This document shows positions 9,483 through 20,433 of a stretch of 64,000 nucleotides of DNA, piece by piece; position 1 is the stretch's first letter; every line of letters begins with the position of its first letter. Origin of the DNA: Rhododendron vialii (taxonomy: Eukaryota; Streptophyta; Magnoliopsida; Ericales; Ericaceae). The stretch is from the NCBI RefSeq assembly GCF_030253575.1, contig NC_080557.1, positions 43,786,501 to 43,850,500 on the forward strand, read 5' to 3'. A model generated the notes under the pieces. It was not told the origin of the DNA, searched no databases, and saw nothing but the letters and a program-made list of their open reading frames with translations. The translations under genes and the position numbers were made by a program.

Positions 9483-12400
9483 ATGGGACCCAACAACAAT
9501 CCAACCACAATATGCCACGTGGTGGCGATGCCTTATCCAGGTAGGGGCCACATCAACCCCATGATGAACTTCTGCAAGCTACTAGCCTCGAAGAGGGACG
9601 AAATCTTAATCACCTTCGTCGTGACGGAGGAGTGGCTCTGCTTCCTCAGCTCCGAGCCCAAGCCGCCGGCTAACATCCGGTTCGCCACCATCCCTAACGT
9701 TATCCCGTCGGAGATAGGTCGGGCCGCCGATCTTCCAGGTTTCTACAGAGCTATTCTGACCAAGATGGAAGAGCCCTTCGAGCGTCTGCTGGATCGTCTT
9801 GAACCGCCGAAGCCGAGCGTTATGATTTATGATATTTACTTGACGTGGCCGGTGGGCGTCGGGAATCGGAGGGATATTCCGGTGGCTTCGTTCTGGACCC
9901 AGCCGGTGTCGGTGTTCTCGGTGTGCTATCACTTTGATCTTCTCAAATTCAATGGCCAATTCCCAATCGATGTTTCAGGTGCGCTTTTCTGCTATATACT
10001 CCATAATTCAAGCCGAGTAATAGCTTAGATTTTTTTTTTTCTTTAAGTACTAATTTTCGTTTTATGAAACAAGTTATCTTCTCACAATATATCATTTTTA
10101 AATCAAAAAATACGTAGTGGAACAGCCCTTAATTTTGCCAAGGCCACGAAAACAATCAAACACCCACAGCTCCTCCTGTGAGAGCCCGTGTAAGTGTTAG
10201 TGTGTTTGTGCGTGAATTTTTGCAAAGAGATAGGAAGGTATAGGCCTATAGAACTTCTATCGTGTAAATGAAGGTCTTAGTAGCTCCTTAATTGATCCAC
10301 TTTTATCTTTATCTTTTTAAAATAAAAAATGCTTTGAATCTAGATGCACGGACACGTATTTGGTTCCGACAAGATGTGTCCAAAAGAGTTCAATGTATAA
10401 TAGTGTAGGATTTAAGTGTATCGGACGGTTCAAAATTTGTTTGTCTTCGTATCTGTGTTTGGACATTTATGTCCTTAATTAGCACCGCTCTTTTCAATCT
10501 TACCTCAAAAATCATATTGGCTGACTGTTTTTGGAACAAAATAATATTTTTCGCAACAATGATGCATTCTGAAAACATACAAAATGAGATCCGTTGGTTA
10601 TGATTTATGATGTGGCTAATACTCGATTCTGAGGTGTTATAAAGTAAACATCTTTTGTCATCAATATATTTCTGAAAATGATCCAAAAAAAACCGACGGT
10701 CCAATCCAGTTCCTTGCTGAAGGCCCAAAGAGAAGTTGGGTCTATATAAAATACAAATATCCACCCCAAAGTTCAAAAATATCCAAGATTTTGGAGATAG
10801 ATTCGGGCACAATTGTTGTCCAAATATCCAACCCAGTTAATAGGGTGTATCAGATTTTCTCACACCTGGGTCGAGCCAAATGCCTGTTGAGCCTGCACAT
10901 ATTGTGTGAGATCAATATCTAGTGATGATTAGATTCTTCAATCTCATATTGCTTTTAAGTGTGGAATTTGTTCTCACTTAACATAATAATGTTCAACTTC
11001 TCCAACTAATATTTTAACATAATGTTCAACCTCTCCAACATTTTTGTATGACCTCATTTCAAATCACATAAATTAAATATCACAGCCCAAAATGTTAGAG
11101 TCAACAAATATGTTGCAAATAATCAATCCAACAAGATGCTACAATTGATGGATCTCAAATGCGGTCGCATGATATATAGGAGATGTTAACAAATACAATC
11201 CCACATTGCTTACATCTGTAATGGGTGATCACTTATTATAACTAATGTCGTAAACCTAATGATATATAAACTTTTGAGTTTAATATGAAGTTTCTGACAG
11301 ACCAAACCATCATGTTGTGTTAGGTATAAAAAATCTTAAACACGCTGTTTGAATGACATATCACGTAGCCATATATAATTCACCAGTGGCATCCTAGATT
11401 GCTGAGGAAAAGAATCTCATTCCATGCAATGTACATTTTCTATTATGACCATCCAAAAACAAGGCTAAGTACTTTTATCTTTGCGTATAACAGAACGAGG
11501 AAACGAGCTGGTAAACTACATACCGGGAATTCCACCAACACGCATTGCGGATCTTCCTACAGTATTCTACGGCAACGGACTTAAACTTGTGCATTTACCT
11601 TGTGAAGCCGTTTCGCGAGTCCCAAAAGCACAGTATCTTCTACTCACTTCAATCTACGAGCTCGAATCCCAAATCATCGACGCCATAAGGTCAACAATTC
11701 CAACTCCAATATACTCGATTGGTCCATCGATACCTTACTTCAGACTAGGAGACAATTCCTCTCTATCTATCGATTCCCAGAACGGTGAAAGCAGCTACGT
11801 GCAATGGCTGGATTCTCAGCCCAAATCCTCTGTTTTGTACATTTCTCAGGGTAGTTTCCTTTCAGTTTCCAGAACCCAAATGGATGAAATCATTGCAGGG
11901 GTGGATATGAGTGGCGTTCGGTTCCTGTGGGTGGCGCGTGGTGATGCTTCACGGATTAAAGAGGGATGTTGTGGTAAGGACTATAAGAAAAGTATACAAG
12001 AAGCTTGAAAGCTCTATTTGGTGGTTGGTTTCAAAATCAATTTTGTGAATTAAAAGAAGACTTTATTTGTGAAAGGGATCTTTCCAAGTTCTCGGAATTT
12101 GGATTCCGTAATAAATGAATGTGAAAATGATGAGGGTTTTTGTTTCAAAAATAACTTCAGAAGAGTGTTGTGATATAAAAACGACCACCAAACAATTTTC
12201 ACTTTATTTCTAATCTTCCACAAATATTTATTCATCTCACAGTTTCACATCTTTCCCATTTTAGTTTATCTCAATTGCTATTTTTGTCTATATGTTATTA
12301 TTGTGTTTGATATGTTTTTCTTATGATTCTTTTATTCAAAAGTAAAAACCATGTTTTGAGCAGATTTGTCAAACAAGGGGGTGTTGGTGCCATGGTGTGA

Positions 12401-12794
12401 CCAATTGAAGGTGTTGTGCCACCCTTCAGTAGGGGGGTTTTGGACTCACTGCGGGTGGAATTCAACAAAGGAAGGTGTTTTCGCTGGAATCCCATTCCTC
12501 ACTTATCCAATAATCTGGGATCAAGTTCCAAACTCCAAGACTTTAGTGGAAGACTGGAAGATTGGGTGGAAAGTGAGGAGAGGAATGGGTGAGGAAGAAC
12601 ACTTGGTCACAAGAGAAGAAATTGCTGGAATTGTGCAGAGGTTCATGGATTTGGAAAGCGACGAGGGGAAAGAAATGAGGAGAAGAGCAAAAGAACTCAA
12701 GGAGATTTGCCGAAAAGCAATTTCCGAAGGGGGTTCCGTCGAAACTGCCATTGATGCTTTTATTCAGGACATCTCGCGACGTCGTGACCGTTAA
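9483..12794 (+). CDS. UGT87A: UGT87A-family UDP-glycosyltransferase, copy 2
   Basis: The tandem paralogue of the gene at 371, with the same three-exon structure: 9483-9978, 11494-11973 and 12364-12794. GT..AG borders and phases are preserved and the product is 468 residues. Catalytic-type His23 (GRGHINP) and Asp117 are present. The PSPG box at residues 336-379 has the standard GGFWTHCGWNS and terminal DQ. It is about 96% identical to copy 1 by eye. Intron 1 is 1515 bases and lacks the three MITEs of copy 1, so it is closer to the ancestral state for that intron. Its promoter, however, has been invaded by foldback elements just upstream. I see no stop or frameshift, so the gene appears functional. 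The acceptor is unknown; known UGT87A enzymes are cytosolic small-molecule glycosyltransferases. Confidence 0.93.
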
Positions 12795-13791
12795 ACCAGA
12801 TTTTTACGTGGTTTGTTTTGACTGATTGTTTGAAGCCCGATTTTATAATTTGCAAGAATCTTTGCGAAATTTGCTAGTTCAAAATAAGACAAGCTATTGA
12901 TCAAATGCTATGTGTTAGAATTTTTCTCTTTTCTTGTGAGCATTGGACTATCGGAGTGTCAAGTGCATGATTTCCCTGGGAAAGAAGCCGTGAATAACTT
13001 TCTCACGGCTCTACGCAATCTTACCCGTCCATTTCAATAATCAATGGTTGAGATTACTTTTTAATTTTGACCGGTTAATTAATTTTTATGAACTATCCAA
13101 AGTTTTGGACCGCTGCGATTAGGTTTTACCGGTCAAAATTGGTTTTCTATCCGAACCGCCCCAAAATAGTTTTGGACGGCTGCGATTAGGCTCCATAAAA
13201 CCTTCTTCACGGAAAGCTCCGCAAATAAGATTTTCTCTTCCCCTAGTACAGGATTGCCTCCTACACGAGTGTTTTGTCTAATAGCAAGAGAAAATAAAAG
13301 AACTTTGCCACAATGTGGTAGTAACTGGTAAGTTAAAATGTTTAAACATCATAAATTAAACGAATTGAATAATAAAATTGTGTTCGAAGTTTTCAGAGAG
13401 TTTTCAAAAAAAATTCAATCTTGATCATTTAAATTAAAACTCAATTCCGAGCTTTCAACAAATTGAGATGAGTCAAAATTGAGTTGGTATACTAGGCTTT
13501 GATAATCTTCACAAATAAAAAAAAAACTGCCTTTGCTGCTAATATAAATGAGTCCAGTTAGCAAATGCAGAGATTGATGTTCCAGAATAAATCGATGTAC
13601 GCGTAAGCTTAAGATGAAAAAAAAAAAGAGCTCAGTTGGTATACCATACGTTATTACCATTTTGCACTAGTATGTATGATTGACATGTAAAATTAATATT
13701 TGTTTGTTGTTTTTTTTTTTTATATTGACGATTAGACGTGTCCGAACTAACTATCCTCCTCTTTTGTCCGATAAAGACCATCCACCCCTAG
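12795..13791. other. Downstream flank of UGT87A copy 2
   Basis: The 3' flank matches that of copy 1 as far as about 13290, including the MITE-like repeat at 12985-13212. From 13290 to 13740 it is AT-rich single-copy sequence with poly-A and poly-T runs. No gene is seen before the mitoferrin fragment. Confidence 0.5.
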
Positions 13792-13962
13792 GTGCATTTC
13801 ACAAGGTACGAGGCGGTGAAAAGGGGGCTGTTGCTGACGAGGGTTTCTTCGGAGAGGGCGGGGGAGGAAGAGGAGTGGGCGGTGCATGCCACCGCCGCAG
13901 GGGCGTTGGTGGCGGGAGTTACGACACCGCTTGATGTGGTCAAGACTCAGCTGCAGTGTCAG
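13792..13962 (+). pseudogene. Mitoferrin/MIT upstream-exon fragment, unit B
   Basis: An uninterrupted 57-codon stretch matches the middle of plant mitoferrin-like carriers: HFTRYEAVKRGLL, then a less conserved acidic loop, then the carrier signature TTPLDVVKTQLQCQ. It ends exactly at a GT donor (CAG|GTAAAA). That is the 3' end of the exon that precedes the C-terminal exon in this family. The first two carrier repeats and the N-terminus are absent upstream, so the gene is truncated. The exon keeps its frame and splice donor, which suggests recent decay. Confidence 0.8.
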
Positions 13963-14587
13963 GTAAAAACTTGAGTCTGAATTTTTTTGCAATACTATGC
14001 CTAAGCTAAAGTTTCTTGGAAATTGTTTGTGCTTAGTTGATTTTTCTTACTTCGGTTTAAGAGTCCACAGTGGGAATGCTTACATTTTTCCATGGGATCT
14101 TTTCATTCCATGGGTGGTTCCAAGGGGTAATGAATTTAGCAGAAGGCCTTGAAATGAGTTAAATTGTGTCCTTTTCCATTCAGGTTAATTTTTGTTGATT
14201 GGTTTCTTGAAAGATGGTTAAAGTTATGTGGCAAGCATCTACCGATGACTAGTAGGGTTGTAAACAAGCCAAGTCCTTAATGAGTTGAGCTTAGATTTTT
14301 ACTAAACTTGCTTATTTAATCAAGTCGAGCCTCCCTTAACAAGCCAAGCTTTTGTCGAATGAGCCAAGCTCCACCCGGCTCGTTTACTAAACGAGCCGAG
14401 CATATGCATGGTGCATGCTCATATAAGTTCCTTTTGCTCAATTTTGTAACAGCCCATTTGAATTGTGGGAAATGATGAGATAAGAAAATGGAATGGGCCA
14501 ATCAAACATTTCCAAAGGGGCTGTAAGTGTCTATGAAAGTATTTCGCAATTCCACCCTAGCACCTTAATTTTATTTTTGTTTCAGAG

Positions 14588-15210
14588 TGTTGGGAAATTT
14601 CGGCAGTAACGGAAATTCTAGAGAACAATTTCATTGATAACATAACAATTACATAGCTACAAATACATAACAGATTACAATGAACGAGAGATACAAACAG
14701 AATTTGTAGAAGATGAACCGAATCATATGTGATACCACAGTCTCCTTAAGAAAGATTCGCCGCCTACCCTGGGAGTTGTAGGTTGCGTTGGCGACTTCTT
14801 CCCAGGGTTTGCTCGACTAAACCGCAAGCCGTCGAAACACCACCGTCGATCGTCTTGGCGAACTGACTACCGCTTGTCTCTCTTTCTCAAAGAACAATAT
14901 GCTGGAAGGTTTAGTAGCACACTTGAATTTTTGATCCATTCTCCAAAACGTGAGCCTCCTTTATATAAAGTGAAGGAGGTATGAGAGGCGTAATGCTGCC
15001 ATCAAATGCTGATATGAATTCAGCCATTTGAATGAGGGAGGTTACAATAGTGAATGACCATCATGGTAAGGGATTACGGGAGTTACGAAATTCACACATC
15101 AATACGTTTATTGATTGTGGTGCGTTCAGATACAACGAACCAGGGACATGCACGATTGCCTCAGGAGACTCTCCGGTAGCCCCGATTTCATACACCGTAA
15201 ATTTCCAACA
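14588..15210 (-). mobile_element. Solo LTR, probably Copia type
   Basis: This 623-base segment is absent from unit A. It begins TGTTGGGAAATTT and ends AAATTTCCAACA, the TG..CA ends and short inverted repeat of an LTR. Read on the minus strand it has a TATATAAA box near 14960, a pyrimidine/GA-rich stretch, and a 3' end with a TTGTAATCTG and ATGAAA region, as expected for an LTR promoter and polyadenylation end. No internal coding region or second LTR is present. The 5-base target duplication is not clear. Confidence 0.65.
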
Positions 15211-15648
15211 CATGTAACACTTTCCATATTGAATTATTTGGTGTCAAGCATCGAAAGAAATTGGCATTAGCTTAATTGCTCTAATTCAGATGTTGGATGA
15301 CTAGCAGACTCATCTTTGGTGGCCGGAAGTCCTAAACAGCTCTAGTACTTCCTCTTTCATGCAGTTCAATGGTTTCCTCACATTGTCGTAATCGTTTGCA
15401 CTAAACCGAAGTTTTGGTTTTGCAATGACTTTACCGCGTACTGAGATAGGCTTTGAGTAGGCATTTGGACTTAATACTTAATAGTTGATAAGAGGTTACT
15501 TTGTCTTATGCATGATCTAGTGTCCATTCCATCTGTTTCGCAGACCACTACGGATCTCTAATCCTGCTGAACAACTTGATTTCTCTTCTTCTGTTGATGC
15601 GATTTTGATTTTCTCTATAGATAGGAATTTGGTTGCTTTGATTGATTA

Positions 15649-15776
15649 CTCCCTCCGTCCCAATTTACTTGTCCCAGTTCTATTTTAACTGGATAAAAAA
15701 ACTAGTTATATCTTTAAATTAGTAATTAATTTTATATCCAATATGAATCTTATTTGATAGATCTCGATTTGTTCTG
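15649..15776 (+). mobile_element. Truncated Stowaway-type MITE
   Basis: The left end reads CTCCCTCCGTCCCAATTTAC after a TA, the Stowaway (Tc1/mariner) signature. The right terminal repeat is missing. The empty site is visible in unit A at about 7377-7384. Confidence 0.7.
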
Positions 15777-15850
15777 TAGTATTTTAGTAGATACTTAAAA
15801 GATTGTGAACAACGGTACCATAATTTTAAGTGGGCAATGGTTATGCTTTG

Positions 15851-15970
15851 AGGATGCTTTTCCATGCTCCTGCGGCTGCTATCTGCTGGTCTACGTATGA
15901 AGCTGCAAAATCCTTCTTCCAAGAACTAAACAGTCGTACAAACTTAACTCAGTCACCTGAGAGACCATAA
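15851..15970 (+). pseudogene. Mitoferrin/MIT 3' exon relic, unit B
   Basis: The frame reads RMLFHAPAAAICWSTYEA, then AKSFFQELNSRTN, ending at a TAA at 15968-15970. It is the same C-terminal carrier segment as the unit A relic. An internal deletion has removed the KDGYRGLMRGWMP part (compare 7450-7510). It lies 1.9 kb after the matching upstream exon fragment, so unit B keeps pieces of two exons in their original order. Confidence 0.78.
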
Positions 15971-16484
15971 AAAACAAGGATCCTCGTTATTCCACTTTTA
16001 GTGGCAGAGAGAAGTTTATACGATTTTCAGGACGATCCCAGTTTGTGTTATTGGCATCGGCAATTAGCTCTTTGGTTGGAATAGAAATTTGTTTATTTGT
16101 ATAGTAGATTTTTTTGGTCGATTTTGATAATTTTATTGATTTATATTTGATGTGCTATATAACTTTCTTTTTTCCCTTCTCTTCTGCGAACCTTTTTTTT
16201 TTTGATAGGCTTCTCTTTCACGAAACTCGCGAAGTGGGTAGCTTAATTTTCATTCTTTGTGCTCCTCTCTTATCATTTTTGATAGAATTTTCTCATTTGA
16301 TCTTTTGGCTCCTCGTCAACAGAAGTTGTGTCAAGTGATTGCTTGGTTAGCTAGCGAAGCACGTCATAAAACGAATTGTTTTTTTTCCTTGGATTTTTGA
16401 GGACTCAATAAAGCTGTTTTTTTTTTCTTGGATTTCTTTTATTTATTTCAAATCTACATTCTTAGTTGCTACTGTACGATAAAT
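15971..16484. other. End of the duplication unit and AT-rich spacer
   Basis: The sequence to about 16140 matches 7690-7850 of unit A. After that it is T-rich spacer with no gene. Confidence 0.5.
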
Positions 16485-16700
16485 AAGTACTTATTTTTTA
16501 AGAAAATAATTTCAACATAAAAAATAATGGACTTATTGAAATATAAAAATATGTAATATGGATCTTGTTTAAAAGATCCCGATGAGATCTTTTATACGGT
16601 GCAAAAAAAAATCCAAAAATTATTTTTTATTTGCATTATTTTTGAGTTTGAAAATGTAAAATAAGTACTTATTTTTTAAGAAGTTATTCTGGAACGGGGC
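16485..16700. mobile_element. MITE with AAATAAGTACTTATTTTTTA motifs
   Basis: AAATAAGTACTTATTTTTTA occurs near both ends (about 16481 and about 16660). The centre carries the GATCTTGTTTAAAAGATC..GAGATCTTTTATACGGTGC segment also seen in the insertion at 1149-1371. Related sequence occurs at 52140-52860 and 38860-38890. Confidence 0.5.
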
Positions 16701-16864
16701 CGAAATCATTTTTGCTATCATAACGCATGAGGGCATCCACATCTCTCTCTATTCTTCTTCTACAGCTACAGTAGCAAGTAAATTACTCAAAAGTGTGTTG
16801 CACCAGTCTCGTGGGCTACCTCGCCGCTTTACAGAATTTGTAGTTTTGCTACAGTTACTTGTTA

Positions 16865-17254
16865 TAAGAGCATGTACATCAAGCATAGCAAAATTACCTA
16901 TCCAAAAAGGCACTTTTATGTTTTTCCAATTCACTTTTTCCCTCGACTCTACACCAGACTCTCTATCAAAAAACCAAGAAGACTCTCTATCATAAAATAT
17001 ACCCAGAACTCCTATAGATCAACGGATGAAAAGCAGAGAGCTGGAGATCAACTCACATCCGGATGAGGAAGGAGAGAGAAAAAATAATATTTTATTGGAT
17101 ACCTTCTCAACAGTAGATCGATATATCTAGAAAGGTTTTTGGATTGAGGTAAAATTGCTTCTTGTTTACCTAGGCTGCTGTAAACTGTTTTGGTGCCTTT
17201 AATTAGGTAAAATAGCTAAAAAGGTAGTTTTTGTTATTCTCATGTACATGCTCT
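16865..17254. mobile_element. hAT-like MITE with AGAGCATGTACA ends
   Basis: The ends are AGAGCATGTACA and TGTACATGCTCT, about 390 bases apart. The interior is non-coding. The AGAGCAT..ATGCTCT ends resemble a large plant hAT MITE group. Confidence 0.65.
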
Positions 17255-17803
17255 AAGAAGAGGGGAACTATTCACAAGCTACTTAATATTTTATTGTTTT
17301 ATTTGTGTTCTCCTTACGTTTCTTTCTTTCATTATTCTGTTATTAGGACCATGTAGAGCAAAAACTTGATTATGTGAGCTCTAGAGACAAAAATTAATTA
17401 TGACTTTTTAGGATAAAATAATCAAAAAAAATAAGATCTTCACATTGGTTTAAATATATTGAAAATTGAAGCACTTAATTTTTTATCCTTATTTTTTATA
17501 TGAACAATAATTCCTCTGTAGCAGCCGAGGAATTCCGTCGTGGCCGGCGAACACGATCTGTCCCCGGAATTTTGTGTGTTTGTTTGGGTGAGTTTGAATA
17601 TTTTAATTGAGAAGAGAATGAGAATAAAAAGCCTGATGCAGTAGATATTTTAAAAGTAGGTAGCTAAAATAATAAAGTAACTTTTTGAAGTGTAAATTGA
17701 TCCAAAATTTAGAGAGTTTGGCACGGATGCTCTAACAGAGAAGAAAATATAACATGTTTGTTTGGCTAGGTTGTGTGAAAACCGAGGTGGCCGGCACTTT
17801 CTA
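17255..17803. other. AT-rich spacer
   Basis: No gene is seen. A short piece near 17430-17500 (ATCTTCACA..TTGAAGCACTTAATTTTTTA) resembles one arm of the palindrome at 50137-50470. Confidence 0.4.
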
Positions 17804-17935
17804 AGAGCATCTCTAGGAGCCTCGCTCCAACCCTTGCTTGGCTTGCTTCTCTCTCTCTCTCTCTCTCTCTCTTGAAAATCGAGGTGGCCGACACTTTTTA
17901 AGAGCATCTCTAGGAGCCTCGCTCCAGCCCTTGCT

Positions 17936-17969
<34 letters not shown>

Positions 17970-18398
17970 AGCTGCAGCCTCATGGTCGGAAGATAGATTG
18001 GAGATTGGTGCTGGGTTGTGGGTTTCCTGGTGGGGGTCTTCTGATCGCCGGCGGTGCGGACCAATCGCCGGTGTCTAAAGGAAGAAAATCTGGAAATGGG
18101 TGAGAAGGGATGCGTGTGTGTGAGAGAGGCAAAGGGTCGATGGGTTTGAGAGTGTGTGTTTGAAAGAGAGAGTAACAATGGCTGACTGGCAGTGGAGGCA
18201 GGGATGGTGAGAGAGAGAAAAATGTGTTGTTTTTGTTTGGGATTAGTGGAAGGACCCACTAAGGTGATTTATTAGTATTTTTTTCTGAATGGCTATGGTG
18301 TTTGAGGAGATTGTTGTGTTTACAAATTTAGTAGCTAGCTATCATCTTTTTTCTCACCAAAATGGCTAAAAAAATGGTCTAGCCGTTGGAGATGCTCT
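17804..18398. mobile_element. hAT-like MITE with AGAGCATCTC ends and CT repeats
   Basis: It opens AAGAGCATCTCTAGGAGCCT and closes GTTGGAGATGCTCT. The left end is duplicated: about 70 bases at 17778-17853 are repeated at 17873-17945. Each copy is followed by a CT microsatellite (17848-17872 and 17936-17969). The long minus-strand open frame here is a by-product of the GA/CT repeats. Confidence 0.55.
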
Positions 18399-18540
18399 AA
18401 CAGGAGAATGTGGATTCCTTTTGCTATTCCAAAACGTTAATGCAAGAGGCACATTGGATTTCAAAATTTTTGATCGATACCACACTGACGCAGTCACACA
18501 GGTTATCGTCCTATAAGACTACTTTTAATTGACCAACAGT

Positions 18541-18990
18541 TGCTCGTTTCCTTTTGTCCAACAGTTGTTCTTGTTTCCCAATGTATTTTAGTACTACTAA
18601 TACATTACTCCTCCATTCGTCCCAATTTGTTTGTTCAATTGTCAAAATACGTGTCTTTCAAAAATATATTTATTTCTTATATTTTATAATATTTTTTATG
18701 ATTTCGAATATTTTGTATAATAAAGTTAATTGAGATATATCAAACAAAATTCATATTACATATTAAAAATATTACGAATTGAAAATTATAGCTAATTCTT
18801 TAAAAGGTTAAAAACTCTCAAAAAAATCAAAAAATAGACAAAAAAACTGAAACGGAGGAAGTAGTACAAAAGTGGTATTGTCAATGTCAAGTTCTTTGCA
18901 ACTAAAAATACAACTGTTTCCCAATGTATTTTAGTACTAATACATTAGTACAAAAGTGGTGTTGTCAATGTCAAGTTCTGTGCAACTAAA
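18541..18990. repeat. Tandem duplication, one copy split by a Stowaway MITE
   Basis: A unit of about 100 bases (motifs TTTCCCAATGTATTTTAGTA and GTGGT.TTGTCAATGTCAAG) occurs twice. The first copy is split by the MITE at 18608-18861 and the second, at about 18904-18990, is intact. Confidence 0.75.
18608..18861 (+). mobile_element. Stowaway MITE
   Basis: It starts CTCCTCCATTCGTCCCAATT and ends AAACGGAGGAAG, flanked by TA on both sides. The undisrupted site lies at about 18940-18950 in the neighbouring tandem copy. Confidence 0.8.
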
Positions 18991-18999
18991 AATAAAAGC

Positions 19000-19545
19000 C
19001 AGTCCGACTACCCTGATTGCTCTATTTTTTCATTCGTTCAATTTTATTGTTCGTCTCGGTGTTTAAAGGTAGGGATATGTTTTTACACTTTAATTGGTAA
19101 AAAATATGTCCGACCGGTAACAATTTAGTTTTAATCCAGATCGACCATCCAAAATATTTTTAAACGACAATACGAGAGCGGTGGTAGAGCTGAACTTTTG
19201 GAAAAATTGACGGATCAAAAAAAAAGAAAAAATCGACTGATCGGTTCTGTTTTCGGTCAGGGTAAGGCTGGTTTTTTTTTTCTGACCGGACCGAAATTGG
19301 TTAGGTCTCGGTTTCCTGAAATTTTCGCCAGACCAAACCGAACCACTATATATTTTACACATATAAACTTTAAATTAAAAGGACATTTTATGTTTCGAAA
19401 TCTCTGGCCGGACTGATTCCACCCCAAACCGCGTGAACTCAACTCCAATCGGGATCGGTCCTGAAAATATTTGGACTGAACCAAATCGGTCTTCGAAAAT
19501 TTAACCACGAACCAAACCGAACATAACCGAATCACCCCTAGCTAC
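19000..19545. repeat. Diverged dispersed repeat with CCGAACC motifs
   Basis: Rich in ACCAAACCGAACC, GACCGGACCGAAATTGG and similar motifs, some inverted relative to each other (19250-19300 and 19420-19530). This is a common kind of plant repeat with no coding content. I found no clear ends. Confidence 0.4.
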
Positions 19546-19599
19546 GTACTACAGTCCCGGGTTCATTTCCCTCAGCTATTTTTTTTTCCTTCTCTTTTA

Positions 19600-19742
19600 C
19601 CCCGGCACCAAAGCGGAAGAAACCCTAATTCCGATAAGATTCACCCGGATTTCGATATAATCTTCTCGTCAATATTCGCAATCTGTCTACCTCATTTGGG
19701 ACAATGAACGTTGTATCCAACACTAGCAATTTCACCCCCAAG
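19600..19742 (+). pseudogene. Decayed first-exon copy of the acidic-protein gene at 27159
   Basis: An ATG at 19704 starts MNVVSNTSNFTPK and runs into GTAACC, a possible splice donor. The intact gene starts MNAVSNIDDFTQ at 27159 and runs into GTAAAT. The shared leader piece GAAGAAACCCTAATT precedes both. No second exon follows here, so it is an orphan exon. Confidence 0.65.
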
Positions 19743-20133
19743 GTAACCAACCCACTACTACATAGATTATTGATCACAGTGACAATTGTTTCAATCAGTT
19801 CTTTCAACTACGAATCTGCTTGTTTATACAATCTTCTATCTCTCTATATATATATTTTAGCATACCAAAGAGAGCTTTTTTTTAGCATACCAAAGAGATC
19901 TGAGAGAGTTTAATAGTATTAAATTATTATTGACATAATAATACTGCAATGTAAGGAATCCTGAATTTCACACAAATCCGTACACAAACGCACATGAGAA
20001 CTACGAAACTCTGGTCATGCGGAGGGGACCATCACACCCTTATTGCTTGCTGTGTTTTGTTTGCAATTTTGAGATTAAAAAATTCTATAGATTTGCGTAT
20101 TTTTTCTGTTTTTAGTAAAAAGATTTAACATTT
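19743..20133. other. Spacer before the minisatellite MITE
   Basis: AT-rich. A short repeat TAGCATACCAAAGAGA occurs twice at about 19857-19900. No gene is seen. Confidence 0.4.
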
Positions 20134-20433
20134 GGAAAAGACTACAATACACACCCCTTATTTAGGTGTGTATCATATGCACCCTCTAAAATGTTATGAA
20201 TTGTAGAGAAAATGTTACGATTCGTATTACCAAAAAGTTACGAAGTGTATAAAGGTTACGAGATACACTAAAATGTTATGAATCAAAATGAAAATGTTAT
20301 GAATCGTACTGTTGAAAGGTTATGAATTCTAGAACAAAAGTTACGAAACACACTAAAATGTTATGAATAAACCTTAAAATAGGTGCATATGGTATACCAT
20401 TTTAATTAAGGAGTGTGTATTGTAGACTTTCCC
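20134..20433. mobile_element. Foldback element with a minisatellite interior
   Basis: The termini are inverted: GACTACAATACACACC near 20140 and GGAGTGTGTATTGTAGAC near 20410. Next to them lie TATCATATGCACC and GGTGCATATGGTATACC. Between the arms a unit of about 18-20 bases built on AAAATGTTATGAATCGTA repeats about eight times with variation (20193-20375). No coding sequence. Confidence 0.7.

Larger units (their letters stand above)
13963..15850 (+). other. Former mitoferrin intron, unit B
   Basis: The sequence between the two carrier exon fragments matches 6412-7440 in unit A. It is interrupted by the LTR at 14588-15210 and the Stowaway fragment at 15649-15776. It contains the CGAGCC-rich dispersed repeat at 14265-14410. 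Confidence 0.6.

Noticed and set aside
17813-18259. A 148-codon minus-strand open frame with Arg-Glu runs
   Set aside because: It is produced by CT/GA microsatellites and a duplicated MITE end; it has no domain and the repeats explain its length.
20186-20375. Evenly spaced 18-20-base repeats considered as a CRISPR-like array
   Set aside because: There are no unique spacers of constant length, and this is a plant nuclear sequence; it is a minisatellite.
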